Assembly: GCF_030846195.1 (NCBI RefSeq)
Contig: NZ_JAVCWH010000002.1
Coordinates: 496,001 to 560,000, forward strand
DNA: 64,000 nt
Direction: 5' to 3'
Origin: Paracoccus yibinensis
GTDB taxonomy: Bacteria; Pseudomonadota; Alphaproteobacteria; Rhodobacterales; Rhodobacteraceae
The position numbers and the translations under genes are program-made. Below are positions 43,630-55,491 of this stretch, in pieces. How positions within the stretch are numbered: the stretch's first letter is position 1; every line of letters begins with the position of its first letter. The notes under the pieces were generated by a model. That model made no database searches and was not told the origin of the DNA. It was given only the letters and a program-made list of their open reading frames with translations.

Positions 43630-44643
43630 TCAGCCGTCCAGCCGGGTGATGGTCCAGCCGTCCTGTTCCAGCAGGCGCAGCACGCCCCCGCTGCCCGGCA
43701 GGTGCAACGCGCCGAACCCCGCGACGATGCCCTTGCCCTGGGCGGCGGCCTTTCGCGCCCCTTTGGTCAGCGGACCGATCCAGGCTGCGTTGCGCCGATC
43801 CATCAGCTGTTCCTTGACCAGGTCCATCTGCGCATCGATCTGGTCCCGCGTCAGCCCCGAATTGCGATAGGCGTCGAAGCGGCCGAATTCCCAGATCCGC
43901 CAGACATCCCCCGCGAAATAGGCATCCGTCAGCGTGACGGCATAGTCATCGGCATGGGACGCGGCCGGCAGGGCCGCCCGGATCATCTCGATTTCCTGCT
44001 GCGGCGTCAGGTCGCGAAACAGGGTGAAGACCGTGTCCCAGGGCTCCAGCGACCGTACGGGGATATCCAGCGCCTCGGCCCGGTCCATGAGGCGGCGATC
44101 CAGGCCTTCCCGCTGCCCATGCCCATCGGCCACCTGCCGCATCATGCAGGGGCTGACACCCAGCATCATCGCCACATACCAGGGCCGCAGCTTAGACGTG
44201 ATGATGGCGGGTGTGCCGCGATCCGCCATTGCGGCCGAAAGCGCCGCCCATTCGCGGTCGTCAAGACGTTCCGGCAGGGTCGGCCCGGTCGAATCGACCA
44301 TCAGGGTGGGATCGGATGCCAGGGCCTCGGTCAGTCGCCGCTCCTCGGCCGGTCCCGTCTCGACGAACACGGCGGCGGCGTTCGCCAGCATCGGCTCCAG
44401 CCGGGCCATCATGGCGTCGTGGCGCGGATCGCCGAAGTGATAGGTGCCGACCAGAACCATCCTCTGGTCGCCCTTGCTGGCCCGCCACAGCAGGCCCTGG
44501 TGGAACGGCACGTCCGCCACGGCGGCGTCGATCTCGGCACGCTGATCGGGGGTCATGGTATCGAAAAGGTTCGTGCCCAAGCATTCCGACGCGGACACCG
44601 CCCCCGCCCACAGCACCAGGACTCCCACCAGAAGGCTGCGCAC
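43630..44643 (-). CDS. GumN/TraB family protein
   Basis: This 337-residue protein has a signal peptide and a TraB/GumN domain: VLVGTYHFGDPRHDAMM near the start, FVETGP, and GFGALHLPGSGGVLRLLEQD near the end, with putative metal-binding His and Glu. These are suspected metalloproteases of the periplasm. I start at GTG 44643 because AAGGAGAG lies just upstream and it opens directly into the signal peptide; ATGs further upstream have neither. It converges on the gene at 40678 and is divergent from groES. Confidence 0.85.
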   Translation of the reverse strand: MRSLLVGVLVLWAGAVSASECLGTNLFDTMTPDQRAEIDAAVADVPFHQGLLWRASKGDQRMVLVGTYHFGDPRHDAMMARLEPMLANAAAVFVETGPAEERRLTEALASDPTLMVDSTGPTLPERLDDREWAALSAAMADRGTPAIITSKLRPWYVAMMLGVSPCMMRQVADGHGQREGLDRRLMDRAEALDIPVRSLEPWDTVFTLFRDLTPQQEIEMIRAALPAASHADDYAVTLTDAYFAGDVWRIWEFGRFDAYRNSGLTRDQIDAQMDLVKEQLMDRRNAAWIGPLTKGARKAAAQGKGIVAGFGALHLPGSGGVLRLLEQDGWTITRLDG

Positions 44644-44737
44644 GGTTCTCTCCTTGATCGCCAGATGACGGGAAACTGTCACAGACACCCCCCCCTTGGC
44701 CAGCGTGACCGGCGCACATTTTGGCGACCACCCGCCG

Positions 44738-44766
44738 TTGACAGGCCCGAAGCCTTGGCCTACATC
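44738..44766 (+). promoter_or_regulatory. groESL promoter
   Basis: TTGACA at 44738-44743 is a consensus -35; 17 bases on, TACATC at 44761-44766 is a fair -10. Transcription would begin in or next to the CIRCE element. Confidence 0.75.
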
Positions 44767-44774
44767 ACCGTCCA

Positions 44775-44801
44775 TTGGCACTCACACGATACGAGTGCCA
44801 A
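44775..44801. promoter_or_regulatory. CIRCE operator (HrcA site)
   Basis: TTGGCACTC and GAGTGCCAA arms are separated by exactly nine bases, the CIRCE arrangement bound by HrcA. Both arms differ from the usual TTAGCACTC at one matched position. It lies 40 bp upstream of groES, so groESL should be repressed by HrcA. Confidence 0.95.
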
Positions 44802-44840
44802 CAATGCGACACTGCAACCTGAAACACGGAGTGTTCAACC

Positions 44841-45128
44841 ATGGCATTCACACCGCTGCATGACCGCGTTCTGGTCCGCCGCGTCCAGTCGGACGAAAAG
44901 ACCAAGGGCGGCCTGATCATCCCTGACAGCGCGAAGGAAAAGCCCGCCGAGGGCGAGGTCATCTCGACCGGCGAAGGCGCGCGCAAGGATTCGGGCGAAC
45001 TGATCGCGCCCTCGGTCAAGGCGGGCGACCGCGTACTGTTCGGCAAATGGTCGGGCACCGAAGTCACGATCGACGGCGAAGAGCTGCTGATCATGAAGGA
45101 AAGCGACATCCTGGGCGTCATCGCCTGA
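44841..45128 (+). CDS. groES: Co-chaperonin GroES
   Basis: This 95-residue co-chaperonin caps the GroEL ring. [13 protein letters not shown], the mobile loop region [15 protein letters not shown] and [17 protein letters not shown] are characteristic. It is preceded by a consensus promoter and a CIRCE operator and followed by groEL after 35 bases. Confidence 0.99.
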   Translation: MAFTPLHDRVLVRRVQSDEKTKGGLIIPDSAKEKPAEGEVISTGEGARKDSGELIAPSVKAGDRVLFGKWSGTEVTIDGEELLIMKESDILGVIA

Positions 45129-45148
45129 TCCGCCACCTTCACCGATAA

Positions 45149-46801
<1,653 letters not shown>

Positions 46802-46828
46802 TCATCCCTTGCCCTGCGGCAGAAATGG

Positions 46829-46854
46829 AAAGGGCGCCTTCGGGTGCCCTTTTT
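46829..46854 (+). terminator. groESL terminator
   Basis: A 10-bp stem with one G-T pair (46829-46838 with 46843-46852) closes a TTCG tetraloop and ends in T's, 28 bases after the groEL stop. Confidence 0.9.
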
Positions 46855-47336
46855 CCATTCCACGCCTGCTCTACGCGACTGAGTCATATTCTGAAAGAAA
46901 GGGGATCTGCGCCCGGAACGCTGCCACCTCCGGCGCTGCAAGGCTGTCCGGCGTCAAGTGCAGCATTGCGGGGATCGGCGATGACCAGCACGTTCGGCGC
47001 AGGCAGGATGCCTTGGGCGATGGCTGCTCCATGTGCCCTAAGGGTGTTGTTCACAGCACCAGAACAAGGACTGTTCTCAGTTAGAGAAACATTCCTAAAG
47101 CCCTGATAATCTTCCGGTTGAAATTTATTAAGGAAGATTGTAAATAATTTTTCAACAGTCCGTTGTTTTAATTATATTTTTATTATCTCTGCACGAATTT
47201 CTGCATTCCTCACTTGACTGGTTGGATTTCGGTCGTGCCTAATTGAGCAACCTCGCATCCAACCGACTTGCGGCGTAATTCAGGCCGCAACATCCCATGT
47301 CGCCAGTTGAAGTTATTGTTTCGGAGTTGTTGAAAG
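46855..47336. other. Gene-free gap with AT-rich core
   Basis: No gene can be supported in these 482 bases. The left part (46855-47090) has normal GC and short open frames on both strands, none with a ribosome site; one minus-strand frame reads like protein and could be a decayed gene remnant. The right part changes abruptly: I count 37 G+C in 120 bases at 47101-47220. It must contain the promoter of the glycosyltransferase-like gene. Confidence 0.6.
47108..47139. other. Hairpin in the AT-rich gap
   Basis: An 8-bp perfect stem (AATCTTCC at 47108 with GGAAGATT at 47132) closes a 16-base AT-rich loop and is followed by a T-rich run. It could be a terminator, a small-RNA end or a leader structure. 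Confidence 0.5.
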
Positions 47337-48290
47337 ATGGCTTTGCAGGAATTGAGTGTCGAGACAGGCTTGAGCATTGAAGAAGCCGATTCTCGATATG
47401 CGGGAACGCTGCTGTACCTGGCCTATGGCAAGGGTCAGCATATCAACGAAGCCGTCTTTTCTCTGCTCACGGCCGCCCATTTCGAACCTTTCGGCACCGG
47501 CCGTGTCCGCTATGTGGTCTATACCGATCACCCCGAAGCTTTCGCAGCCCTTGCGGGAGTAACCGTAATGCGGATCGACAAGGTCAAGTTGGATGCCTGG
47601 CTTGAGGGGAGCAGTTACAAACACCGTCGCAAGCTGATGGTCATCATCGAGGCGCTTGAACGATACAGGGGCAAGCTGGCATTCGTCGACACGGATACCT
47701 GCTTCCAGCGTTCGCCCATGCTGCTGTTCGATCGCATCGGCCCCGGGCGCAGCTGCCTGCATGTTGCAGAGAAAAATCTTCGCCTGGCCTCGAACCGGAT
47801 CACCCGGAAGATACGGGACGGCATTCACAACCATCCGTTCACATGGAGCGACGGCACAAAGGCGGTTCTGCACAATCACAGCAAGATGTGGAATTCGGGC
47901 ATTACTGGCTTTCACCATAGTGATATCGACGTCCTTCGTGAAAGCCTTCGCCTTTGCGACCATCTCTGGACCCAAACCCGGGTCCATACCTGCGAACAGC
48001 TTGCGGTTGGCATGGCTGCCGAACGGACAACCACGATCTTTTCCGCATGGGACATTGTCTTCCACTACTGGCCGAAGACCTTGAAGCTGCCGTTCCAGGA
48101 CCATCTGGAAAGCGTGCTTCCGCCAATTCTGGCATTGCAGCCGCATCTGCGCCCGAAAGCGGCATATGATGCCAGGCTGAAGGTGACGCCTGGGCAATGG
48201 CTGCGGCAGAAGGCCAAATACCTTGTGGTTCACGTCGGACAGCCCGCTTATGCAGGCCTCAGATCCCTGACGCGGGACCGTGCCCGATAG
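47337..48290 (+). CDS. Glycosyltransferase-like protein (GT-A type)
   Basis: This 317-residue soluble protein has KLAFVDTDTCFQRSP with a D118-T119-D120 motif, the metal- and nucleotide-sugar-binding DxD of GT-A glycosyltransferases, and an N-terminal Rossmann-like part with YVVYTDHPEAF. The exact family and sugar are unknown. GC is about 55% in the lines I counted, well below neighbours, and it follows an AT-rich gap, so it is probably acquired. It stands alone, convergent with ppx. Confidence 0.75.
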   Translation: MALQELSVETGLSIEEADSRYAGTLLYLAYGKGQHINEAVFSLLTAAHFEPFGTGRVRYVVYTDHPEAFAALAGVTVMRIDKVKLDAWLEGSSYKHRRKLMVIIEALERYRGKLAFVDTDTCFQRSPMLLFDRIGPGRSCLHVAEKNLRLASNRITRKIRDGIHNHPFTWSDGTKAVLHNHSKMWNSGITGFHHSDIDVLRESLRLCDHLWTQTRVHTCEQLAVGMAAERTTTIFSAWDIVFHYWPKTLKLPFQDHLESVLPPILALQPHLRPKAAYDARLKVTPGQWLRQKAKYLVVHVGQPAYAGLRSLTRDRAR

Positions 48291-48312
48291 GGCAAGGGGA
48301 GGGGCAGGAACG

Positions 48313-49839
48313 TTAACCGATCACGGGCAGCAGGCCAAGTGCATTGCACAGGGACCGGAACCGTGCCTCGGCCACCTCGCCCATCAGCTTGCGGCCGGTG
48401 GACGTCAGGTGCAGGCGCAGTTCCTGTTCCGTCAGGATCAACTTGCCCGCATCCGCCGGATCGTCAAGCGCCAGCATCGCCCCAAAGCGCATGGCCTTGC
48501 CCAGGATCTCGGCATCTCGGATCTCGGCCTCGGACAGCAGCTTGAACAGCGGCGCCATCGGCGATCCGGCACGGCTGTTCTTGTAGCGGTGCAGCAGCGC
48601 CAGGCCCAGGAAGACGCGTTCGGGGTGGCTCAGCGCGGCCATGTTGGCGCGGGTTACGTTGTCGAAGCAGGCCTCGGCCCGATAATCGGGATGGGCGCGC
48701 CAGCTTGTGTCATGCAGCAGGCAGGCCGCGCGGATCAGGCGGTCGCGTTCGGGGGACATGTCGCGGAACAGCGGTTGCAGGAAGTGATACAGCTTCTTGC
48801 CCGACCCCGGCATCCGCGCCATCTGGCGTTCGGTAAAGCGCGCGGCCTCGATCAGGGGGTCGCGCTTGCGCAGGTTTTCCGGCATCTGTTCGTAAAGCAG
48901 CCCTTCGCGGATGCCATAGCTGGATATGGCCAGCTCTGCCGGCGCGAAGATTTCAGTCAGTTGCGCCAGCACCTGCGAGGCCAGCGGCACCAGTTCGATC
49001 CGTGACGATGACAGCCCGGTCCGCGCCTTGAGGTCAGCCAGGTCGTTATCTGCAATCCAGGCGACGGTATCGGCCACGGCCTGAGGCGTCATGCGGTATT
49101 CGTGCAGGACGGTCATGGGATAGCCCACGCGTTCCATGTCCAGCCGGGCGATGGCCCGCCAACTGCCGCCGACCAGATAGATGCGTTCGTGATGGGTACC
49201 CATCGTCCGGGCCAGATCGGCCACCACCTTCCTGATGTGCTTGCGCAGACCGTCCTTGCCGCCAGGCACCTGTTGCAGGCGGAAGGGGCCAAGCTGGGAC
49301 GACACGCGCTTGCCCACCTGGCCGTCCGCCACCTCGGCCAGTTCCATCGAGTTGCCGCCGATGTCGCAGACCAGCCCGCGCGCGTCGGGCCAGCCAAGCA
49401 GCACGCCCTGGGCCGAAAGACGGGCTTCCTCCTCGCCGTCGATGACATACATCTTGATGCCGGTCTCGCGTTCGACGCGGGCCTGGAATTCGGGACCGTC
49501 GGCGGCCTCGCGCACGGCGGCGGTGGCCACGCAGGTCAGCGGGTCGATGTCCATGCCCTTGGCCAGGGCCGCAAAACGCTGCATGGCGGCAAAGCCGCGT
49601 TCGACGCCTTCGGGGTTCAAGCGGCCGGTCTGGGCCATCCTGGCGCCAAGCCCGGCCATGACCTTTTCGTTATAGAAATAGGCGGGCGAACGGGCCGCGC
49701 CGTCGAAGACCACCATGCGGATCGAGTTCGATCCCACATCGACCACGCCTACCCGCGACAAGGCCCGCTTGGGCAGGGTCGCGAACATCTTGCCGAAAGG
49801 CTCGACCTTCTTGCCGGTCGTCGTCCGCACGCCGTTCAT
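48313..49839 (-). CDS. ppx: Exopolyphosphatase (Ppx/GppA family)
   Basis: This 508-residue ASKHA phosphatase removes phosphate from polyphosphate ends or from pppGpp. The phosphate loops VGVVDVGSNSIRMVVFDG (about 30-47) and VCDIGGNSMELAEV are present, and an HD-like helical C-terminal domain follows. The ATG at 49839 has AGGAGA upstream; starts at 49863 and 49899 lack one. It follows ppk on the same strand, so polyphosphate is made and degraded by the same operon. Confidence 0.93.
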   Translation of the reverse strand: MNGVRTTTGKKVEPFGKMFATLPKRALSRVGVVDVGSNSIRMVVFDGAARSPAYFYNEKVMAGLGARMAQTGRLNPEGVERGFAAMQRFAALAKGMDIDPLTCVATAAVREAADGPEFQARVERETGIKMYVIDGEEEARLSAQGVLLGWPDARGLVCDIGGNSMELAEVADGQVGKRVSSQLGPFRLQQVPGGKDGLRKHIRKVVADLARTMGTHHERIYLVGGSWRAIARLDMERVGYPMTVLHEYRMTPQAVADTVAWIADNDLADLKARTGLSSSRIELVPLASQVLAQLTEIFAPAELAISSYGIREGLLYEQMPENLRKRDPLIEAARFTERQMARMPGSGKKLYHFLQPLFRDMSPERDRLIRAACLLHDTSWRAHPDYRAEACFDNVTRANMAALSHPERVFLGLALLHRYKNSRAGSPMAPLFKLLSEAEIRDAEILGKAMRFGAMLALDDPADAGKLILTEQELRLHLTSTGRKLMGEVAEARFRSLCNALGLLPVIG

Positions 49840-49895
49840 CCGCGTCTCCTGCTTGGCCCGCATCGTGCCGTTAATGACTTGCCCTTCCCGGCACG

Positions 49896-52061
49896 TCAAT
49901 CATTCGAATGGGTCAGTGCCGGAACGTCGCCGGCACCTGCCGTGCCCCGCCCGGACAGGGACGGGTGATCCATGAAGAAGCGGTGACAGTTGAACAGGTC
50001 GTCCCGGCCTTCGGGAAGATATCGCACAAACCGGCCATCGGGTTGCAAAAGCCAGCTTTGCGCCTCGTCCGCCATGTTCGCAGCCATGATCTGGCTGACG
50101 ATCTGCGCCTTGACGGTGTCGTTGACGCATTCCACCAGCGTTTCGACCCGGCGGTTCAGGTTGCGGTCCATCCAGTCGGCCGAACTGATGAAGACCCGCG
50201 CCCGCTTGGACGGCAGCCCATGGCCATTGCCGAAGCAGACGATGCGCGAATGTTCCAGGTATCGCCCCACGATGGACTTGACGCGGATGTTGTCCGACAG
50301 GCCCCGGATGCCGGGGCGCAACCCGCAGATGCCGCGCACGACCAGGCTGATCTTCACCCCCGCCGCGCTTGCCGCATAAAGCGCGTCGATCACATCCCTT
50401 TCGATCAGAGAGTTCATCTTGGCCCAGATCGCCGCCGGGCGGCCTTGCCGGGCCAACTCGGCCTCGCGCGAGATCAGCGACAGAAGCTTGTCCTTGAGGT
50501 CGATGGGCGAGATGGAGATGTTTTCCAGCCCGGCCGGCTGCACATAGCCGGACAGATAGTTGAAGACCTTGGTCGCGTCCCGGCCAAGGGCTGCGTCGCA
50601 GGTGAACAGCGATAGGTCGGTATAGATGCGCGCCGTGATGGGGTGATAGTTGCCGGTCCCGTAATGGGTATAGGTGACCAGATTGTCGCCTTCGCGCCGC
50701 ACGACCGTGCTGATCTTGGCATGGGTCTTGTAGTTGATGAAGCCATAGACGACATGCGCGCCCGCCCGTTCCAACCGCCGGGACTGGCGGATGTTGGCAG
50801 CCTCGTCGAAACGGGCCTTCAGTTCCACCAGGGCCGTGACCGACTTGCCGGATTCCGCGGCCTCGCACAGCGCATCGACGATCGGGCTGTCGCGGCTGGT
50901 GCGATACAGCGTCTGCTTGATCGCCAGCACGTTCGGATCGCGGGCCGCCTGCGCCAGGAAGCGCACCACCATGTCGAAGGTCTCATAAGGATGGTGCAGA
51001 AGCATGTCCTTCTGCTTGATGGCGGCGAACATGTCGCCGTCGTGGTCCTGCACCCGTTCGGGAACGCGCGGCGTGAAGGCAGGCCACAGAAGGTCTCGCC
51101 GGGAATCCAGCACCAGTTCGGACAGATCCGCCACGCCCAGCAGCCCCTCGACCTCGATCACCTCGTCGGGGCCGACCTCCAGTTCCTCCATGATCAGGCG
51201 GCGCAGGCGGTCGGGGGCGCCGCGCGTGATCTTCAACCGGATGACGCTGCCCCGGCGGCGGCGCTTCAACGCGGTCTCGAACTCGCGCACCAGATCCTCA
51301 GCCTCCTCCTCGACCTCGAGGTCGCTGTCGCGCAAGACGCGGAAGGCGCAATGGCCCGTGTCGCGATAGCCGGGGAACAGCGACGACAGGTGCATCAGCA
51401 GCAGATCCTCCAGCCTGAAGAACCGCTCTCCTCCGGGCAGGGGGATGAACCGTGCAAGCTGCGCGGGGATCGGCAGCAGCGCCTGCATCTGCCGCCCGTC
51501 GGTTTCGCGCGCCAGTTCCAGCGCCAGCGAGAAGCCGGCGTTGGGGATGAAGGGAAACGGATGCGCCGGGTCGATGGCCAGCGGCGACAGGACCGGAAAG
51601 ACCTTGCGCTCGAAATAATCGTGCAGGAACTCCTCCTCGGCGCGGGTCAGGCGGGACCGCGACAGGATGACGATGCCCGCCTCTTCCATCTCTCGGCGCA
51701 GGCGGTTCCAGACGCCTTGCTGCGCACCCATCAGACGGCGCGCGTCGGTGTTGATCATGGCAAGCTGTTCGGCGGGCGTCAGCCCGTCGTCGGAGGGCGT
51801 GGCGTTCCCTTCGCGCACCAATTCGCGCAGGCCCGCGACCCGAACGGTATAGAATTCGTCCAGGTTGGTCGCGCTGATCGACACGAAGCGCAGCCGTTCC
51901 AGAAGCGGAACCCGGGGGTTTCGCGCCTCGTCCAGGACGCGCCAGTTGAAGGACAGCCAGCTGATTTCGCGGTTGAAGAAGCGCGCGCCGTCCTGGGGGA
52001 CCCCGTCAGGCAGGTCCTGGGGTTCGGGAAAGGGCGTCCGAAGGAAATCTGCTTGTGTCAT
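49896..52061 (-). CDS. ppk: Polyphosphate kinase 1
   Basis: Ppk1 makes polyphosphate from ATP. It has 721 residues with NREISWLSFNWRVLDEA at the N-terminus, KARFDEAANI, the autophosphorylated histidine H447 in KTHAKISTVVR, and the late SSADWMDRNLNRRVE. It lies between hdaA and ppx, the usual alphaproteobacterial arrangement. Identification is certain. Confidence 0.98.
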   Translation of the reverse strand: MTQADFLRTPFPEPQDLPDGVPQDGARFFNREISWLSFNWRVLDEARNPRVPLLERLRFVSISATNLDEFYTVRVAGLRELVREGNATPSDDGLTPAEQLAMINTDARRLMGAQQGVWNRLRREMEEAGIVILSRSRLTRAEEEFLHDYFERKVFPVLSPLAIDPAHPFPFIPNAGFSLALELARETDGRQMQALLPIPAQLARFIPLPGGERFFRLEDLLLMHLSSLFPGYRDTGHCAFRVLRDSDLEVEEEAEDLVREFETALKRRRRGSVIRLKITRGAPDRLRRLIMEELEVGPDEVIEVEGLLGVADLSELVLDSRRDLLWPAFTPRVPERVQDHDGDMFAAIKQKDMLLHHPYETFDMVVRFLAQAARDPNVLAIKQTLYRTSRDSPIVDALCEAAESGKSVTALVELKARFDEAANIRQSRRLERAGAHVVYGFINYKTHAKISTVVRREGDNLVTYTHYGTGNYHPITARIYTDLSLFTCDAALGRDATKVFNYLSGYVQPAGLENISISPIDLKDKLLSLISREAELARQGRPAAIWAKMNSLIERDVIDALYAASAAGVKISLVVRGICGLRPGIRGLSDNIRVKSIVGRYLEHSRIVCFGNGHGLPSKRARVFISSADWMDRNLNRRVETLVECVNDTVKAQIVSQIMAANMADEAQSWLLQPDGRFVRYLPEGRDDLFNCHRFFMDHPSLSGRGTAGAGDVPALTHSND

Positions 52062-52085
52062 GGTCCTGACCTTGGGGGCGGAGAG

Positions 52086-52787
52086 TCACATATCCTCTGC
52101 GGATAGACCGTTCAGCAACTCGGCTGCAATGCGCCGCGTGATCGGCCGCTTGTCCGCCATGGCGGCACGGTCCATCGCGGCGACAAGCCGGCGGGCAAGG
52201 CCCAGGTCGCGCGGCATGTGCAGGACCAGCCAGTCGATCAGGTCGGCGGGCACGGCCTGCTGGCGGTCGGCGAACAGCTTGACCAGCACGGCGGCCAGCA
52301 GGGATTCGTCCGGGGGCATCAGGCGCACCTGCGGCATCGCGTCCATCCGCGACCGCAGGTCTGGCAGCACAAGGCCCCAGTCGCGCGGCGGCGTCCGCGC
52401 CGTCAGCAGCAGCAGGCAGTCGCGGGGCGCGCACAGGTTCCACAGGTGGAACAGCGCCTGTTCCGCCCCCGCCGCCCGGCCTGCGCGGTCGGCGTCCTCG
52501 ATCACCAGGGCGCCCCCCTCGGCGGCAAGCCCGTCGGCGGCATCGGGCCGCAGCGCCGCCGCCTTCATGCGTCGCGCGCCGTTCTCGGCCGCCCAGAAGG
52601 CCGCAAGATGCGACTTGCCCGCGCCTTCCGGGCCGATCAGCAGCATCCGCCCCTGCGGCCAGTCCTGCGGCGCGTCAAGGACGGCCAGCGCGTCGCGGTT
52701 TGCAGGCGCAGGCAGGAAATCCGCGCGCGAATGGGCGGGCGGCGTCGTCAGGTCCAGCGTCAGTTGCCGGGAAGCCGCGGGCATCAT
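52086..52787 (-). CDS. hdaA: HdaA, DnaA-related regulator of initiation
   Basis: HdaA works with the DNA polymerase clamp to promote ATP hydrolysis by DnaA and limit replication initiation. The 233-residue AAA protein has a clamp-binding motif QLTLDL at residues 8-13, Walker A GPEGAGKS at 52-59 and Walker B ALVIEDAD, and lacks the DnaA DNA-binding domain. Its start overlaps the transporter stop (ATGA), and ppk follows. A generic DnaA homologue is the alternative, but context favours HdaA. Confidence 0.92.
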   Translation of the reverse strand: MMPAASRQLTLDLTTPPAHSRADFLPAPANRDALAVLDAPQDWPQGRMLLIGPEGAGKSHLAAFWAAENGARRMKAAALRPDAADGLAAEGGALVIEDADRAGRAAGAEQALFHLWNLCAPRDCLLLLTARTPPRDWGLVLPDLRSRMDAMPQVRLMPPDESLLAAVLVKLFADRQQAVPADLIDWLVLHMPRDLGLARRLVAAMDRAAMADKRPITRRIAAELLNGLSAEDM

Positions 52788-53998
52788 TCCGCTTCTGTAT
52801 GCCTGCGGGCGATTTCCTCGCGCATCATCTCGATCTGGCCCTGGGCGCGGTTCTGGTCGGCCCGGATGCGCGCCTCGCGGATGGAATTGGCGACGGTGCC
52901 CTGGGGCACGATCTCGACCAGCATGGGCTGGCCCGGATCAGGGGGCAGCGCCTGGCCGGTGAACAGCGCGCTGTCCTGATACCGCTGCGTCAGGAACCGC
53001 CCCACCACCCCCAGGGCGGCGGCCAGCGGCACCGCCATCACCATGCCGACGAATCCGAACAGCGCGCCGAAGACCGACAGGGCCAGAAGCAGCCAGACCG
53101 GGTGCAGCCCGACATGGTGGCCGACGATCTTGGGTTGAAGATAGTTGCCCTCGACCACCTGGCCGATGGCGAAGATCGCGATCACAAGCCCGATCCACAG
53201 GGGATCGCCCCAGAAGCTGAACAGCGCGACCCCGATGGCCGTTGCCCCGCCGATCAGCACGCCGACATAGGGGATGAAGGACAGAAGCGCCGCCATGATG
53301 CCGATGAAGAAGCCGAAGGGCAGGCCCACGATCATCAGCCCGAAGGCGTACCAGGTGCCCAGGATCAGCATCACCAGCCCCTGCCCCCGGACAAAGCCCG
53401 ACAGCGCCTCGTCTATTTCCCGCGCGATGCGGCGCAGCGTGGGCGCATGTTCGCGGGGCAGCAGCGTGTCCACGCGGTCCACCAGATGATCCCAGTCCAG
53501 CAGCAGGTAGAAGGCCACGACCGGCACGATCACCAGGATCGCGATGGCGCTGATGATGCCGCCGACCGAACTGAGCAGCCGTGACGCCACCGAGCCCATC
53601 TGTTCGCCCATGGCCGCGCCCAGGTCGGTCAGCGCGGTGCCGATGCTGCCGTCCGCGGGCAGAAGTTCGGGAAAGCGGGCGGACAGGAACAGGCGGCCCT
53701 GTTCGATCATTTCTGGCGCGGTCTCGATCAGCGATGTCGCCTGGCGCAGCATGACCGGCACGATCAGCAGAACGACCGCCGCGAAGGCCAGGACGGCACC
53801 GACGGTAATGACCACCACCGACATCACCCGCGACAGGCCCGCGCGTTCCAGCCGGTCGGCCACCGGGTCCAGCAGATAGGCCACGCCCGCGCCCAGGATG
53901 AAGGGCAGGATCGCCTGCCCCAGCAGCCACATCGCCAGAAGCAGCGTCACCGCAGCTACCCCCCACCACATCAGCTGCTTGTGTATCGGTATGCGCAT
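52784..53998 (-). CDS. AI-2E family transporter (PurM/PerM type)
   Basis: This 404-residue protein has about eight transmembrane helices in the AI-2E/PerM pattern, with a large soluble loop after the third helix, and motifs [27 protein letters not shown] and [17 protein letters not shown]. Family members are proposed exporters of varied small molecules; the substrate here is unknown. It is the first gene of the row to hdaA, ppk and ppx and is divergent from proS. Confidence 0.92.
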   Translation of the reverse strand: MRIPIHKQLMWWGVAAVTLLLAMWLLGQAILPFILGAGVAYLLDPVADRLERAGLSRVMSVVVITVGAVLAFAAVVLLIVPVMLRQATSLIETAPEMIEQGRLFLSARFPELLPADGSIGTALTDLGAAMGEQMGSVASRLLSSVGGIISAIAILVIVPVVAFYLLLDWDHLVDRVDTLLPREHAPTLRRIAREIDEALSGFVRGQGLVMLILGTWYAFGLMIVGLPFGFFIGIMAALLSFIPYVGVLIGGATAIGVALFSFWGDPLWIGLVIAIFAIGQVVEGNYLQPKIVGHHVGLHPVWLLLALSVFGALFGFVGMVMAVPLAAALGVVGRFLTQRYQDSALFTGQALPPDPGQPMLVEIVPQGTVANSIREARIRADQNRAQGQIEMMREEIARRHTEAE

Positions 53999-54129
53999 GG
54001 CCGGTTCCTGATGCGAATGTCGGTCTGGAATGTGACCGCGACGCGCGGCAGTTGCAAGCGGGCGGTTCTTGGCAAGGCAGGGCCGATCCGCTAGGGCTTT
54101 GCGCCGTGTTCGCTCAAAGGATCCTGCCC

Positions 54130-55491
54130 ATGCGTCTGTCGCGCTATTTCCTGCCGGTGCTGAAGGAAGACCCGAAAGAGGCGCAGATCGTCAGCCACCG
54201 GCTGATGCTGCGCGCCGGAATGATCAAGCAGCAGGCGGCAGGCATCTATTCCTGGCTGCCGCTGGGCTTCAAGGTTCTGAAGCGCATCGAGCAGATCGTG
54301 CATGAGGAACAGCAGCGCGCGGGCCATATCCCGCTGCTGATGCCGACGCTGCAACCGGCCGACCTGTGGCGCGAAAGCGGGCGTTACGACGATTACGGCG
54401 AGGAGATGCTGCGCATCAAGGACCGCCACAAGCGCGACCTGCTGTATGGCCCCACGAACGAGGAGATGATCACCGACATCTTCCGCAGCCATGTGAACAG
54501 CTACAAGGATCTGCCGCTGACGCTGTATCACGTCCAGTGGAAGTTCCGCGACGAGATCCGTCCCCGCTTCGGCGTGATGCGCGGGCGCGAATTCCTGATG
54601 AAGGACGGATACAACTTCGACCTGACGAAGGACGCCGCGCTGCACGCCTATAACCGGCACCTGGTCAGCTATCTGCGGACCTATGAACGCATGGGCCTGC
54701 AGGCGATCCCGATGCGCGCGGACGGCGGGCCGATCGGCGGCGACTATACGCACGAGTTCCTGGTCCTGGCCGAGACCGGCGAATCCGAGGTCTTTTATGA
54801 TAGCGAGATCACCGATCTGACCTTCGGGGACCGGCAGATCGACTATGACAGCGTCGAACAGTGCCAGGCCGTGCTGGAGGAGTTCACCAGCCGTTACGCC
54901 CGCACCGACGAGACGCATGACGAGGCGATCTTCGCCCAGGTGCCGGAAGAACGCCGCCGCACCGCGCGCGGGATCGAGGTGGGCCAGATCTTCTATTTCG
55001 GCACCAAGTATTCCGAGGCCATGGGTGCCACCGTCGTCGGTCCTGACGGCAACCGCGTGCCCGTTGAAATGGGCAGCCATGGCATCGGGGTTTCCCGCCT
55101 GCTGGGCGCCATCATCGAGGCAAACCACGACGACAAGGGCATCATCTGGCCCGAGGGGGTGACGCCGTTCCATGTCGGCATCGTCAACCTGAAACAGGGC
55201 GACAATTCCACCGACAGCGCCTGCGACGCGATCTATGCGGAATTGCAGGCGCGGGGGTTGGATCCGCTTTATGACGACCGCGACGACCGGGCAGGGGCGA
55301 AATTCGCCACCATGGACCTGATCGGTCTGCCTTGGCGGATCACCGTCGGGCCGCGCGGGCTGGCGGCGAACAAGGTGGAACTGACCAACCGCCGCACCGG
55401 CGCAACCGAGGAGATGTCCCCCAAGGAGGCGATCGCCCGTCTGGAACAGGTCTATGCCCCCGTGCTGGGCCTGAAGGTGCAGGACAAGTGA
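54130..55491 (+). CDS. proS: Prolyl-tRNA synthetase (short form)
   Basis: ProS charges tRNA-Pro. This 453-residue protein has the class II motifs [39 protein letters not shown] and [21 protein letters not shown] plus a C-terminal anticodon domain. The editing insertion of about 180 residues found in E. coli ProS is absent, as usual in alphaproteobacteria. AAAGGA precedes the ATG at 54130. The stop overlaps the GTG of the next gene. Confidence 0.97.
   Translation: MRLSRYFLPVLKEDPKEAQIVSHRLMLRAGMIKQQAAGIYSWLPLGFKVLKRIEQIVHEEQQRAGHIPLLMPTLQPADLWRESGRYDDYGEEMLRIKDRHKRDLLYGPTNEEMITDIFRSHVNSYKDLPLTLYHVQWKFRDEIRPRFGVMRGREFLMKDGYNFDLTKDAALHAYNRHLVSYLRTYERMGLQAIPMRADGGPIGGDYTHEFLVLAETGESEVFYDSEITDLTFGDRQIDYDSVEQCQAVLEEFTSRYARTDETHDEAIFAQVPEERRRTARGIEVGQIFYFGTKYSEAMGATVVGPDGNRVPVEMGSHGIGVSRLLGAIIEANHDDKGIIWPEGVTPFHVGIVNLKQGDNSTDSACDAIYAELQARGLDPLYDDRDDRAGAKFATMDLIGLPWRITVGPRGLAANKVELTNRRTGATEEMSPKEAIARLEQVYAPVLGLKVQDK

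Noticed and set aside
46809..47106. Two overlapping plus-strand open frames downstream of groEL
   Set aside because: They cross the groEL terminator, lack ribosome sites and have no recognised sequence.
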